Translations under genes and position numbers: made by a program
Shown here: one piece after another, positions 6,126 to 13,921 of the stretch
Position numbering within the stretch: position 1 is the stretch's first letter
How the letters are laid out: every line of letters begins with the position of its first letter
Assembly (NCBI GenBank): GCA_024690865.1
Contig: JAILON010000182.1
Span: forward strand, 1-40,855
Direction of reading: 5' to 3'
Source of the DNA: Treponema sp.
GTDB taxonomy: Bacteria; Spirochaetota; Spirochaetia; Treponematales; Treponemataceae
DNA: 40,855 bases
Notes under the pieces: model-generated
The model's input: only the letters and a program-made list of their open reading frames with translations
Told to the model about the DNA's origin: nothing
Databases searched by the model: none

Positions 6126-9017
6126 TTACGGACGGCGGTAGCTTTCCGTCGGTCCCAGGTATGACGCGGGCGGCTCCATTCCCTCCGGGAAGAGGACGAG
6201 CTTTTCCAGCACGAGCGTGGGGCACAGTGCCCAGAAGCGGAGGCTGTTGGCCCCCTTCCTGCACTGCACGGTCGTACGCCGCTTCTGGATGTTTTCCTCC
6301 GCTCCCTGAATCCACTCGTCGCTGAAGTAGGTGACGAAGGTCTTTTTGTCCACCATGTTGAGCAGGCGCGGCTGCTCTCCGTTCAAGGCGACGGCGTACT
6401 CCATCACGTTGTCGATTTTGGGCGGGTTGGTCGGCGAGAAGTAGAACTCCAGCGTGTATACCCCCTCGGCCTCGGCGAAGAACGTGTATTCCAGCCAGGG
6501 AATGTCCTTGTCCGCGAGCGTGAAGGGCGCATGGAATGCGGGCAGGACCTTCATCGCGGATGCGGTGCGGCCGTATCCTGCAAGATGTGTGAAGGCGTAG
6601 GGTGCGGCGTCGTGCTTCCCGCTGTACCTGTCCGCCAGCATGGAGATGTAGCCTTCGGACTCGTAGTAGCTGTTGTCCGCCGGTGCGGCGGGCAGGCTTT
6701 CCGCGGTGCGGGCGGGGAAGTGCAGCTTCATGTGGCTGAAGGCCGTATCCACGCTGACCGTGGCCGTCCCCCTGCCGCCCGCCTCGGCGAGCTTCTTGCG
6801 GTCTATCGTGACTACCAGCGTGTCGTGCCGGTGCAGGGCGGTTCCCTTCTCGTGCGAAAGCGAGAGCCAGGGGCTGTCGGAAGCGAGCGTATACGGGATG
6901 GGGCTTTCGTTCGACGGCGCCAGGTGCACGGCAAAGCGTTCCCGAGCAGGATTCATGAAGGCCTGGACGGTCATCTCCTTTTCGGAGTAGTCCGTTCCCA
7001 CCAGGTATTCCTCCCGGTCCTCCGGGTTCACGATGAGGCGGGGCTTTTTGGAGGGGTATATGTGGACGAGCGGCGGCTTCTTGTCGTCCTCGTCGTTCCA
7101 GTGGTCAAAGCCGATGTGCTCGGAAAGGCCGAAGCCGTAGAAGCGGCCTCCGTCCACCGCATGGTAGCTGTCGGTCAGCTTCTGGTCAAAGTCCAGGTAC
7201 TCGGCGACCTTGTCGGCCCAGTCGTTCGCCTCGGCGCGGTTCTGCCGGGCATAGAGCTGGTTCCTCGCGGACGCGATCCAGAGGCGGGACACGTTTGCCG
7301 AACCGACGGCGGAATAGTAGACCAGTTCCCAGAAGGCCCCCTCGATGGGCTGGGGGCAGTGCGAGAGCAGTTCGTTCGCGCTCCTGATGATTTCCTCCGA
7401 CCTGGCGAACAGTTCGTCCGCCTCGCCGAAGTGGGTGGGGTCGTAGGTGTCCGCCTTCAGCCGTTCGGTCCTGCAGCGGGCCATCAGCGAGGTGTAGTCC
7501 TGCACGAGCCTTTCCATCTGCTGCATGTCCTTTTCGACGAACCATCCAGCAAACTGCTTGTAGAGCCAGTCATGCGTCCACGCCTGCGTGTTGCAGGCGG
7601 CGGGCGAGCCGTACTTGTCGTAGTCGTAGGCCATGTCCATGAAGTAATTGAGCGGGAACTCAAGGAGGCCCATGTCCCCGACGTTGACGATCCACACGTC
7701 GCGGATGCCCCACTCGTAGGCGGCGGTCAGCTGCTCCCAGGCGCGGGGCAGGTAGTTCTCGTTGACCCACTCGTAGCAGTGCGGGCCGCCGTGGAAGTCG
7801 AAGTGGTAGTAGAGGCCGAGCCCCCCCTTGTGCTTCCGCATGGACTCGTCGGGAAGGGCGCGGAGGATGCCGTAGTTGTCGTCGGTCATCATAATCGTCA
7901 CGCCGTCGAGCAGGTCCGTGTCCTTGAGTCCGGGCGTGTCCTCGGTGCCGAAGTAGAACTTGTCCACCTCGCTGAACATGACGAGCAGGCGGGGTATCTT
8001 GTACAGGTTGGGGTTCACCTCGTCCTTCATCAGCGCGTACTGGGTCACCAGTACGTCCTTGAGCAGGTCGATGTTGTCCTTGAGCGTGGCCTCCCGGCCG
8101 AGTATCGCGCTGTCGCATTCGCCGCGCATTCCTATCGTGTAGATGTTCTCAAAGTCCCTGTTGCGCCTCAGGCCGTCGCGCCAGAAGCGGGTGATTCCCT
8201 CCCGGCAGTGCTGGAAGTTCCACTCGTCGCCGTATTCCTTGGTCGTATTGCGGTAGTGGCGGTGCTCCTCGCCCGCACGGCAGCAGGGTTCGTGGTGGCT
8301 CGTGCCCATGACCACGCCGTACTCGTCGGCAAGCTCCGCGTTCTTGAGCCCCGGTCCGTCCCAAGAGAAGACCGCGGACCACATCGCGGGCCAGAGGTAG
8401 TTGCCCTTCATGCGCAGCAGCATCTCGAAGACGTGCTCGTAGCAGAGGGCGTTGGGACCGCCGAAGCGCTTGAGGCTCCAGTTGCCGAAGGCGGGCCACT
8501 CGTCGTTTATGAAGAAGCCGCGGTACTTGACCGACGGCTCGCGGGAGACCATGCTGTGCTCTGGAGTGAAGTCGAATTCTTCCCTGCGCGCGGGCAGTAC
8601 GTCGGAAAAGTCCACGAGGGGGGAAACGCCCAGCAGCTCCGAAATGTGGAAGAGACCGTATATCGTGCCCCGCTTGTCGCTGCCGGCGATGACGATGGCT
8701 TCCTGTACGTTGGGGAAGTCGGCGAAGGGCTGCTTTACGACGAAGAAGCCGAACACCTCCCACTTCCCGCGTATTGCGGCCAGGTCGATCTTGCCGGTCT
8801 TCTCAAGTTCGTCCAGGATCTGGCTCCTGTCCACGCTGCCGAACACGACCGCATCCTTCCGCACATCCGCAAGCGAGTGCGATTCGGCGGGCATGAAGCC
8901 GAATACCCGCTCCACGTCCTTCATGACCTTGCGGCCGATCTTCTTCACTCCGGGGAACGCGCCCTCGTCGCTGACGAAGCACAAGTCCTGTGCAAGCTCA
9001 AGGTTGCTTATCTTCAT
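6126..9017 (-). CDS. Glycoside hydrolase family 115, xylan alpha-1,2-glucuronidase
   Basis: This 963-residue enzyme should release (4-O-methyl)glucuronic acid side chains from glucuronoxylan or its oligosaccharides. The GH115 core is recognisable: GSDKRGTIYGLFHISELLGV near residue 115, RGFFINDEWPAFGNW, the segment from YEHVFEMLLRMKGNYLWP to the next Trp-rich turn, DEYGVVMGTSHHEP, and a C-terminal beta-rich region. No signal peptide is seen, so it probably acts in the cytoplasm on imported aldouronates. The ATG at 9017 follows GAGGAGG. It lies 92 bp downstream of gntR on the same strand and probably shares its transcript. The operator pair shared with the transporter links the two functionally. 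Confidence 0.92.
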   Translation of the reverse strand: MKISNLELAQDLCFVSDEGAFPGVKKIGRKVMKDVERVFGFMPAESHSLADVRKDAVVFGSVDRSQILDELEKTGKIDLAAIRGKWEVFGFFVVKQPFADFPNVQEAIVIAGSDKRGTIYGLFHISELLGVSPLVDFSDVLPARREEFDFTPEHSMVSREPSVKYRGFFINDEWPAFGNWSLKRFGGPNALCYEHVFEMLLRMKGNYLWPAMWSAVFSWDGPGLKNAELADEYGVVMGTSHHEPCCRAGEEHRHYRNTTKEYGDEWNFQHCREGITRFWRDGLRRNRDFENIYTIGMRGECDSAILGREATLKDNIDLLKDVLVTQYALMKDEVNPNLYKIPRLLVMFSEVDKFYFGTEDTPGLKDTDLLDGVTIMMTDDNYGILRALPDESMRKHKGGLGLYYHFDFHGGPHCYEWVNENYLPRAWEQLTAAYEWGIRDVWIVNVGDMGLLEFPLNYFMDMAYDYDKYGSPAACNTQAWTHDWLYKQFAGWFVEKDMQQMERLVQDYTSLMARCRTERLKADTYDPTHFGEADELFARSEEIIRSANELLSHCPQPIEGAFWELVYYSAVGSANVSRLWIASARNQLYARQNRAEANDWADKVAEYLDFDQKLTDSYHAVDGGRFYGFGLSEHIGFDHWNDEDDKKPPLVHIYPSKKPRLIVNPEDREEYLVGTDYSEKEMTVQAFMNPARERFAVHLAPSNESPIPYTLASDSPWLSLSHEKGTALHRHDTLVVTIDRKKLAEAGGRGTATVSVDTAFSHMKLHFPARTAESLPAAPADNSYYESEGYISMLADRYSGKHDAAPYAFTHLAGYGRTASAMKVLPAFHAPFTLADKDIPWLEYTFFAEAEGVYTLEFYFSPTNPPKIDNVMEYAVALNGEQPRLLNMVDKKTFVTYFSDEWIQGAEENIQKRRTTVQCRKGANSLRFWALCPTLVLEKLVLFPEGMEPPASYLGPTESYRRP

Positions 9018-9109
9018 ATACTGGTCCTCCTCGTTTCTGGTTCCTGGGTCCGGGAGCATGTTTCAAGGGCGTCCGCGGCGAATGCACGGGGCCTCTTGAA
9101 GCTGCCTTT

Positions 9110-9790
9110 CTAGTTCGATTTGAAGTATTCCGGGTACTTCTGCCTCAGTTCCTTCTCGTCAATGAACATTCCGTTGATGTGGTTTGCGTATTCCTTCCTA
9201 GTCTTTTGGACGTCCTTCTGCTTTATCGCATCAAGGATGGCCCGGTGCTCGGTGATGATCCGCCTCGTGTTGGATATGTGCAGGCGCAGGGTGCGGAAGC
9301 GGGCGTGGTGGATGTTCATCAACTGGACGGTGTAGTAGCAGAGCATCCTGTCCGCTATCTTGTACATGGTCTGGTGGAACTTGTTGTCGAATTCCATGAA
9401 CTTTTCAAAGTTCTCCTTGCCGAAGTAGAACTCCTGCAGGACGACGTTTTCCTCCAGGCTTTCTATGTCCGCCGCCGTCGCCTTCTCGCAGGCAAGCTCC
9501 GTCACGGCCCCTTCTATGGCGGCCCGTATAAAGGAAGATTCTTCGACCAGCTTCATGTCTATGAGGCTGACCAGGCTGCCCCGCTGGGGGATGACCTCGA
9601 CTATCATGGTCTTGGCAAGTTCCTGAAGGGCCTCGTGGACCGGCGTGCGGGAGATGTTCAGCTGTCCGGCGATCTCCTGCTCGCTTATCATGCTGCCCGG
9701 CTTCAGCTCCAGGGAGATTATGTTTTCCTGCAGGACGCGGAGGGCGAAGTCGTGGTTCGTCTCCCTGTCCAACTTTTCGGGAATCGTCAT
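9110..9790 (-). CDS. GntR-family (FCD/FadR-type) transcriptional regulator
   Basis: A 226-residue repressor-type protein. The N-terminal winged helix (about residues 14-72) contains LKPGSMISEQEIAGQLNISR and TPVHEALQEL; the C-terminal all-helical FCD domain has the metal/ligand residues in EFDNKFHQTMYK, EHRAILDAI and the late NHIN histidine. Regulators of this subgroup often sense uronates or other sugar acids, which fits the neighbouring glucuronidase. No Shine-Dalgarno precedes the ATG. A TTGACA/TATCCT promoter ends 6 nt upstream, so the mRNA is predicted leaderless. An operator candidate abuts its -35 box, implying autoregulation. Confidence 0.92.
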   Translation of the reverse strand: MTIPEKLDRETNHDFALRVLQENIISLELKPGSMISEQEIAGQLNISRTPVHEALQELAKTMIVEVIPQRGSLVSLIDMKLVEESSFIRAAIEGAVTELACEKATAADIESLEENVVLQEFYFGKENFEKFMEFDNKFHQTMYKIADRMLCYYTVQLMNIHHARFRTLRLHISNTRRIITEHRAILDAIKQKDVQKTRKEYANHINGMFIDEKELRQKYPEYFKSN

Positions 9791-9796
9791 GCTTTT

Positions 9797-9825
9797 AGGA
9801 TAAACCCGTTTTGTCCAGCTGTCAA
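9797..9825 (-). promoter_or_regulatory. gntR promoter
   Basis: Minus strand TTGACA (9825-9820), 17-bp spacer, TATCCT (9802-9797), then 6 nt to the ATG. The operator-like CTAGTATGC (plus-strand reading, 9826-9834) directly abuts the -35 box. Confidence 0.7.
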
Positions 9826-9834
9826 CTAGTATGC
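9826..9834 (+). promoter_or_regulatory. Putative GntR operator A1
   Basis: CTAGTATGC, first of four copies in the window. Together with its flanks (GTCAA before, AAGTTTGC after) it matches site B1 at 21 of 22 positions. It abuts the gntR -35 box. Confidence 0.65.
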
Positions 9835-9897
9835 AAGTTTGCCTGTTTCGTTTAGCTTAAGGAAAAATGGGGGTGCGGGAAAAGGGGCGGGGTTTGA

Positions 9898-9909
9898 ATA
9901 CTAGTATGC
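9898..9909 (+). promoter_or_regulatory. Putative GntR operator A2
   Basis: Perfect palindrome ATACTAGTAT followed by GC. The 18-bp context TTGAATACTAGTATGCGA is identical to site B2. Its CTAGTATGC starts exactly 75 bp after that of A1. Confidence 0.65.
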
Positions 9910-9963
9910 GACCAAGGAGCCTCCCGCATCCCTGCCGCCGTTGGTGCCTGCCGGTATACAGTC

Positions 9964-10494
9964 CTATTGTCCTTCCGTAAGGAACGCGACGATTGGCTCG
10001 ACATATTGTATGTCGGATATGTCGTACGAATGGTCGATGAGCTTTCCCACTTCCCGCTGCTTTCCGTCTTTCGAATTCTGCAGCATCTTCACGAAGGCCT
10101 TCATGGCAAGCTTTGAAGGCAGCTTCATCTTGTCATAGTCGATCCCGCCCTGGCAGTAGAAGGCCGTGACGTATTGCCTTTGTTCGTCCGTCAGGACCTT
10201 TCCCATTGCGACGGAGACGTCGGGACTTTCGTTCGGACTGCCTCCGACGGCGACGAGGGCGAGTTTCTTTCCTTTTAATCCGCGCGCCTTGTCTAGGAAC
10301 CAATTCGCCTTGACCACTTTTCCAGCCATGAACCAGCCGGCATATACGACGGCATCGTAGGCGGCAAAGAAGGCCGCGTCTTTTTTCTGGACGTCCTTCA
10401 GGTCGAATATGTCTGCCTGTGTTTTTTCGGCAATCCATCCTGCGTAGCGCTTTGTAAATCCCGTTTGCGATGTGTAGACGACCAGTGTTTTCAT
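9964..10494 (-). CDS. Flavodoxin-domain protein (HemG/flavodoxin-like)
   Basis: A 176-residue single-domain protein. The N-terminal FMN-phosphate loop is VVYTSQTGFTKRYA (about residues 5-18), followed by AAYDAVVYAGWFMAGKV and LALVAVGGSPNE, typical of the flavodoxin fold used by menaquinone-dependent protoporphyrinogen oxidase and related electron carriers. No haem genes are near, so its partner is unknown. ATG 10494 is preceded by GAGGAG; a TTG four codons upstream is disfavoured. The gene has its own promoter, and the 22-bp tandem array begins 14 bp upstream of its -35 box. Confidence 0.85.
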   Translation of the reverse strand: MKTLVVYTSQTGFTKRYAGWIAEKTQADIFDLKDVQKKDAAFFAAYDAVVYAGWFMAGKVVKANWFLDKARGLKGKKLALVAVGGSPNESPDVSVAMGKVLTDEQRQYVTAFYCQGGIDYDKMKLPSKLAMKAFVKMLQNSKDGKQREVGKLIDHSYDISDIQYVEPIVAFLTEGQ

Positions 10495-10554
10495 AGTCCG
10501 CGGCAACTCCTCAGAAATCTTCCATAATATATTGCTCTAATATATTGCTCTATA

Positions 10555-10583
10555 AATGTAATGTGTTGCCTCTGTGCTGTCAA
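10555..10583 (-). promoter_or_regulatory. Flavodoxin gene promoter
   Basis: Minus strand TTGACA (10583-10578), 17-bp spacer, TACATT (10560-10555). The leader contains a 13-bp direct repeat, AGAGCAATATATT, twice in tandem before the Shine-Dalgarno. Confidence 0.65.
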
Positions 10584-10597
10584 CGGAGGCAGTCTGG

Positions 10598-10805
10598 CGC
10601 AGTGCCGCAGTCCGTCCGTCATATTGCCAGAGCCAGTTCGGCTTATTGCCAGAGTCTCTCCGGCACATTGCAAAGCCAGTTTGGCTTATTGCCAGAGCCT
10701 CTCCGGCACATTGGCAGATTGACTCCGGCATATTGCCAGAGTCTCTCCAGCACATTGGCACAGCCTCTCCGGCACATTGGCAGAGTCAGTCCGGCATAGT
10801 GCCGT
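10598..10805. repeat. 22-bp degenerate tandem array (about 9 units)
   Basis: Consecutive units start at 10598, 10620, 10642, 10664 (21 bp), 10685, 10707, 10729, 10751 and 10773, with a partial unit from 10795. Consensus near CACATTGCCAGAGTCTCTCCGG. There are no spacers, so it is not CRISPR. It fills the gap between the serine hydrolase stop and the flavodoxin promoter. The 22-bp period is about two helical turns. Confidence 0.9.
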
Positions 10806-10810
10806 GCGCG

Positions 10811-11788
10811 TCACAAGTGCGGCTCGATGTGCTTCCTGATGAAGTCAATCCTGTCGAACACGGTCGGCTTGAAGTAGGATGCCACCGCGACGACGGTTTC
10901 CTTTTCGGGATTGATGTAGATGACGTTTCCGCTGTTTCCGATGGCGGCATAGATGTTCTTCGTGCGGTCGATGATCCACCACAGGTAGCCGTATTCCATT
11001 TTCTGGAAATGCCTGCCGGTTTCCACCCGGGGGACGGACAGCTCCCGTATCCATTCCGGGGAAATCAGCAGCCTGTCTGCATGCCGGCCTTTGTTCAGGC
11101 ACAGCAGGCCGACCTTTGCCATGTCCTCGGCGGACAGGCACAGCCCGTAGCCCGGCGTTCCCAGGCCCTGGGGGTCGCTGAACCAGACGTTTTTCTTGGG
11201 GTGTTTTTCAATCGTAAACTGCCTGTGCTCCTCCGCGGTCTTTGCGATAAAGTTTGTGTGCCTCGCGATGCCCAGCGGCTCGAACAGGTGTTCGTTTGCA
11301 TAATCGACGGTCTTCATGCCCGTTGCCTTGTACAGGATTCCTGACAGGATGTGGAGGCAGACGGTCTGGTAGCTGAACTCGCCGGTCAGCCCTTTGCGCC
11401 CGCCTAGGAAATCGAGCGATGCGTATGTCCAGTTGTCGCTGGAGCATACCTTTGTCCACGGGTCGCTCCTGCATTTGTAGGGGGCGGTCATGGTCAGCAG
11501 CTGCCGTATGGCAACCTCGTGGATCGTCTTTTCCCCCCGCTTGACGGTGTACTCCGGGAAGTAGTCCAGCACCTTGTCGTCAATGCTCTGTATCTGCCCT
11601 TTGTCCAGGGCGATTCCGACGAGCAGCGACATGATGCTTTTTGTCGCGGACATGATGTGCGTGCAGTCGTCCGTTTTGTAGCCGTTCCAGCAGTCGGAAT
11701 ACAGCTTCGCGCCGCCTTTGTAAGCGGCAATCTGGCAGATGTTCGGCTGTTCCCGCGCTATCAGCTCGTGCAAGCCTTCTGTATTCAT
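10811..11788 (-). CDS. Serine hydrolase of the beta-lactamase / class C penicillin-binding family
   Basis: A 325-residue protein with the family nucleophile motif S47-A-T-K50 (HIMSATKSIMSLLVGIALDKG), IRQLLTMTAPY, a Tyr-containing second motif region (EFSYQTVCLHILSGIL) and the C-terminal EYGYLWWI and NSGNVIYINPE segments. No signal peptide or lipobox is visible, so it appears cytoplasmic, unlike true beta-lactamases. The substrate is unknown; family members hydrolyse esters, amides or peptides. ATG 11788 follows AGGAGG. It lies between the two operator regions of the uronate cluster but has its own promoter, so membership in that pathway is not established. Confidence 0.85.
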   Translation of the reverse strand: MNTEGLHELIAREQPNICQIAAYKGGAKLYSDCWNGYKTDDCTHIMSATKSIMSLLVGIALDKGQIQSIDDKVLDYFPEYTVKRGEKTIHEVAIRQLLTMTAPYKCRSDPWTKVCSSDNWTYASLDFLGGRKGLTGEFSYQTVCLHILSGILYKATGMKTVDYANEHLFEPLGIARHTNFIAKTAEEHRQFTIEKHPKKNVWFSDPQGLGTPGYGLCLSAEDMAKVGLLCLNKGRHADRLLISPEWIRELSVPRVETGRHFQKMEYGYLWWIIDRTKNIYAAIGNSGNVIYINPEKETVVAVASYFKPTVFDRIDFIRKHIEPHL

Positions 11789-11823
11789 GCAATCAATCCT
11801 CCTGCGATGCTTTTGCTGCGTGG

Positions 11824-11852
11824 AGTATGGTATTTGATTTTTAATGTGTCAA
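11824..11852 (-). promoter_or_regulatory. Serine hydrolase gene promoter
   Basis: Minus strand TTGACA (11852-11847), 17-bp spacer, CATACT (11829-11824), with a leader of about 30 nt and a good AGGAGG before the ATG. Confidence 0.6.
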
Positions 11853-11920
11853 GAATGAAGCTTGTTCAAACGGGCCTTTCAAACAGGCCGGGCGGCGGGG
11901 GTTCGTGTTCTAGTTGTCAG

Positions 11921-11929
11921 CTAGTATGC
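11921..11929 (+). promoter_or_regulatory. Putative GntR operator B1
   Basis: CTAGTATGC with the same flanks as A1 (GTCAG before, AAGTTTGC after). It sits 17 bp upstream of the transporter -35 box. Confidence 0.65.
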
Positions 11930-11946
11930 AAGTTTGCAAATTTTGC

Positions 11947-11974
11947 TTGACATCGAAAAAAACCGTGATACAAT
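11947..11974 (+). promoter_or_regulatory. Promoter of the aldouronate-type ABC transporter operon
   Basis: TTGACA (11947-11952), 16-bp spacer, TACAAT (11969-11974); expected start near 11981. It lies between operators B1 and B2, consistent with repression by binding on both sides, perhaps with looping. Confidence 0.75.
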
Positions 11975-11992
11975 GGAATTTGAGGAGCTTGA

Positions 11993-12004
11993 ATACTAGT
12001 ATGC
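11993..12004 (+). promoter_or_regulatory. Putative GntR operator B2
   Basis: Palindrome ATACTAGTAT plus GC, in the same 18-bp context as A2. It starts about 12 nt downstream of the expected transcription start. The CTAGTATGC cores of B1 and B2 are 75 bp apart, exactly as in A1/A2. Confidence 0.65.
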
Positions 12005-12059
12005 GAGTTTCTCCACGGCTCCGCCCGCTGGCGGTGCAGATTAGGAAAGTGGGGTCTGT

Positions 12060-12977
12060 ATGGTAAAAAAGAAGACTGTCGTGGAATACCTGAGGCGCAA
12101 CTGGCAGTACTATGCGATGATGCTGATTCCTGTCATCTACTACCTGGTGTTCCGTTACGTGCCCATGGCGGGCAACATCATCGCGTTCAGGCGCTACCGC
12201 GCCGGGCACAGCATCTTCGGCGACGAGTGGAGCGGGTTCAAGTACTTCCGCCAGTTCGTCGGCGACCTCACCTTCTGGCGCGCGTTCAGGAACACCCTGA
12301 CGCTGAACATCACCTACCTCCTCTTCCGCTTCCCGCTGACGCTGGTCTTTGCCCTCCTCCTGAACGAGATACGGATGTACAATGTGAAGAAGTTCGTGCA
12401 GACGGTCTCCTACCTCCCGCACTTCATCTCGATGATAATCGTCACGGGCATGATCCGCGAGCTGGTTTCGATGAACGGACCCATAAACCGCTTCCTGGCG
12501 ATGTTCGGCATGGAGTCGATTTCATTCATCTCCAGCCCGGAATGGTTCACGCCGATTTTCGTCATCTCCGGGGTCTGGCAGAACCTCGGCTGGGGAACGA
12601 TACTCTACCTGGCCGCCATGTCCGGCATAGACCCTTCGCTCTACGAGGCGGCGGAGGTGGACGGGGCCAACCACTTCCAGCGGGTCTTGCACGTGACCAT
12701 TCCCTGCATCATGCCGACGATTGCGACCCTGCTCATTCTGGACATAGGAGGCCTTGTCGGTTCCGGCGGGGCGTTTGAGAAGGTATTCCTCCTGTACAAC
12801 CCGATGACATACGAGAAGGCGGACATCATCTCCACCTTCGTGTTCCGCATGGGACTCGGTTCCGGCAACTACAGCTACGCGACGGCGGTCGGTCTCTTCG
12901 AGGGCCTTCTGAACCTGTTCCTCCTGACCATAGCGAACAAGGTTTCCAAAAAAGTCAGCGGCGCGAGCCTGTGGTAA
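12060..12977 (+). CDS. ABC transporter permease, LplB/YteP type (CUT1)
   Basis: A 305-residue inner-membrane permease with about six transmembrane segments. The cytoplasmic EAA loop is visible near residue 200: YEAAEVDGANHFQRVLHVTI, followed by PCIMPT. This subgroup pairs with YtcP-like permeases and large LplA-like binding lipoproteins; in xylan-using Firmicutes such sets import aldouronates next to an alpha-glucuronidase, which is the basis for the substrate inferred here. It is the first gene of a three-gene operon, with 19 bp to the next gene. No ATPase gene is present; CUT1 importers commonly share an MsmX/UgpC-type ATPase encoded elsewhere. Confidence 0.92.
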   Translation: MVKKKTVVEYLRRNWQYYAMMLIPVIYYLVFRYVPMAGNIIAFRRYRAGHSIFGDEWSGFKYFRQFVGDLTFWRAFRNTLTLNITYLLFRFPLTLVFALLLNEIRMYNVKKFVQTVSYLPHFISMIIVTGMIRELVSMNGPINRFLAMFGMESISFISSPEWFTPIFVISGVWQNLGWGTILYLAAMSGIDPSLYEAAEVDGANHFQRVLHVTIPCIMPTIATLLILDIGGLVGSGGAFEKVFLLYNPMTYEKADIISTFVFRMGLGSGNYSYATAVGLFEGLLNLFLLTIANKVSKKVSGASLW

Positions 12978-12996
12978 GGGAGGAAAGAGAAAGATT

Positions 12997-13899
12997 ATGG
13001 AAAAAAACAAATTGCCTGCGGCACGGCGCGTGCGCGAGTCGGCGGGCTACAAGATATTCAGCGGCATCAACGGAATCATCATGGTCCTCGTCTGCGTGGC
13101 GACCCTCTACCCCTTCCTGTACCTGGTGGCGCAGTCCTTCTCTTCGGAGGAGGCGATCATGCAGGGCCGGGTCGGAATCATCCCCGTGCAGTTCAGCGTG
13201 ACGACCTACGTGTCGGTGCTCAAGAAGGGCGAGTTCATGCACAGCTACAAGAACACGCTGATCTACACCGTGCTGGGCACGGCCGCCTCGATGTTCTTCA
13301 GCTGCATGCTCGCATACCCCCTGTCCAAGGAGCGTCTCTGGGGAAGCAAGGGCGTGATGAAGTTCATCATCTTCACGATGTACTTCGGCGGCGGCCTCAT
13401 CCCCAACTACATCCTGATGCAGCGGCTGCACCTGATAAACAAGATATCGGGCTTCATCATCCCGAGCCTCCTGAGCACCTACTACATCATCTTGATGAAG
13501 AGCTTCTTCAAGAACGTTCCCAAGGAGCTTGAGGAGGCGGGGCAGATAGACGGCCTGAGTCCCATCGGGAACTTCATCCACGTCGTCCTGCCCCTGTCCA
13601 TGCCGATCATCGCGACGATGCTCCTGTTCAACGCGGTCAACTACTGGAACAACTGGTACAACGCCTTCCTGTACCTGGACAAGAAGGAGATGTGGCCGGT
13701 CGCCTACTACCTGCGTACGATAATCAACGGGGCGTCCACGAGCGCGGACCCCGGCGAGGTGAACGCGGAGAAGATGCAGATTGCGGCGAACATCAAGTCC
13801 TGCTCGATGGTGCTGATGGCCCTGCCGATCATCTGCATATACCCCTTCATCCAGAAGTACTATGTGCAGGGCATGATGCTCGGCGGCGTGAAAGAGTAA
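12997..13899 (+). CDS. ABC transporter permease, LplC/YtcP type (CUT1)
   Basis: A 300-residue inner-membrane partner of the preceding permease. It has hydrophobic spans typical of the MalG-like half (for example NGIIMVLVCVATLYPFLYLV at residues 23-42) and an EAA loop (LEEAGQIDGLSPIGNFIHVV, then LPLSMPI). It starts after GGGAGGAAAGAG and lies 22 bp upstream of the binding-protein gene. The order permease-permease-binding protein differs from the more frequent binding-protein-first order. Confidence 0.92.
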   Translation: MEKNKLPAARRVRESAGYKIFSGINGIIMVLVCVATLYPFLYLVAQSFSSEEAIMQGRVGIIPVQFSVTTYVSVLKKGEFMHSYKNTLIYTVLGTAASMFFSCMLAYPLSKERLWGSKGVMKFIIFTMYFGGGLIPNYILMQRLHLINKISGFIIPSLLSTYYIILMKSFFKNVPKELEEAGQIDGLSPIGNFIHVVLPLSMPIIATMLLFNAVNYWNNWYNAFLYLDKKEMWPVAYYLRTIINGASTSADPGEVNAEKMQIAANIKSCSMVLMALPIICIYPFIQKYYVQGMMLGGVKE

Positions 13900-13921
13900 C
13901 AAACATTTTTATGGAGGATAT

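Noticed and set aside
6531..9113. An 860-codon open frame on the plus strand opposite the GH115 gene
   Set aside because: High GC at third codon positions opens the opposite strand. The translation is Val/Gly/Arg-rich, with no recognisable domain, and GH115 is unambiguous.
10598..10805. Possible CRISPR array
   Set aside because: The 22-bp units are directly tandem with no unique spacers and are degenerate.
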